In this document: positions 41,461 to 41,568 of the stretch, piece after piece
Numbering within the stretch: position 1 is the stretch's first letter
Layout of the letters: each line of letters begins with the position of its first letter
Origin: SHZI01 sp031395645
GTDB lineage: Bacteria > Pseudomonadota > Gammaproteobacteria > Steroidobacterales > GCA-2729495
DNA: 41,568 nucleotides
Direction: 5' to 3'
Assembly: GCA_031395645.1 (NCBI GenBank)
Contig: JANNJM010000105.1
Coordinates: forward strand, 1 to 41,568
The notes under the pieces: model-generated
Seen by the model: the letters and a program-made list of their open reading frames with translations, nothing else
What the model was told of the DNA's origin: nothing
The model's database searches: none
Program-made: the position numbers and the translations under genes

Positions 41461-41568
41461 TCAACCTACTCCTGGCTCGCGGTCCCCCGCGGGGAAGAGT
41501 TTTCCGCTACCGCTCTGACTAGCCGGCGGTCCACGGTGAACGCTTGAAAACCCTTCCCCGCATGAGCC

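Noticed and set aside
41466..41566. Possible 3' end of a minus-strand gene running off the window
   Set aside because: A frame of about 33 codons is open to the window edge, but it matches nothing I recognise and has no supporting context.

Overview
The window looks like a chromosomal segment of a GC-rich gammaproteobacterium. The core gene order matches the Pseudomonas-type arrangement proC-yggS / pilT-pilU / ruvX-yqgE-tonB-gshB / pilGHIJ-chpA-chpC. A GTAG-headed REP hairpin of the kind common in Xanthomonadales and pseudomonads closes the window. No rRNA, tRNA or CRISPR array was seen.

Layout. (1) 1-2758, minus strand: yggS, proC, yggT and a DUF4426 lipoprotein in one tight block. (2) 2839-6147, plus strand: three tandem PilT/PilU-type type IV pilus retraction ATPases (pilT, pilU and a second PilU-like gene). 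(3) 6144-8042: a convergent Sel1-repeat gene and an SGNH-hydrolase-like membrane protein. (4) 8039-9898, minus strand: PyrK-like flavoprotein, ruvX and yqgE. (5) 9899-28484: an accessory island of about 18.6 kb sitting exactly between yqgE and tonB, which are usually neighbours. (6) 28485-31499, minus strand: tonB, apbE and gshB. (7) 31700-41429, plus strand: the Chp/Pil chemosensory operon pilG-pilH-pilI-pilJ-chpA-chpC, with no pilK or chpB between pilJ and chpC.

The island is the most unusual part. Its core (12368-23517) is a same-strand array of five large secreted paralogues. Each has a signal peptide and PD40/TolB-like blades. Four of the five contain two six-bladed propellers joined by a short linker before GKIAF or GKLAF. 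Each then ends in a thrombospondin-type-3 calcium motif, two dockerin-like calcium loops and an almost invariant tail with two cysteines. In the fourth paralogue the second propeller is replaced by an unrelated domain of about 450 residues. A sixth copy survives only as a 3' fragment (about 26612-27319).

Around the array lie small selfish or defensive modules: a DUF4143 ATPase, a TacA/TacT-like toxin-antitoxin pair with a perfect 19-bp operator palindrome, an internally deleted DUF4143 gene, an unrecognised 566-residue protein, a DUF6036 nucleotidyltransferase pair truncated at its junction with the sixth paralogue, a second nucleotidyltransferase/antitoxin pair, and a decayed vapBC module abutting the tonB stop codon. 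A 66-bp direct repeat (9923 and 12217) and a 34-bp relic of yqgE (11301) record how the left edge was rearranged.

Inferred function: the two flanks encode pilus retraction and its chemosensory control. The array probably encodes calcium-stabilised extracellular or surface proteins. Any functional link between the array and the pili is speculative and rests on location only.
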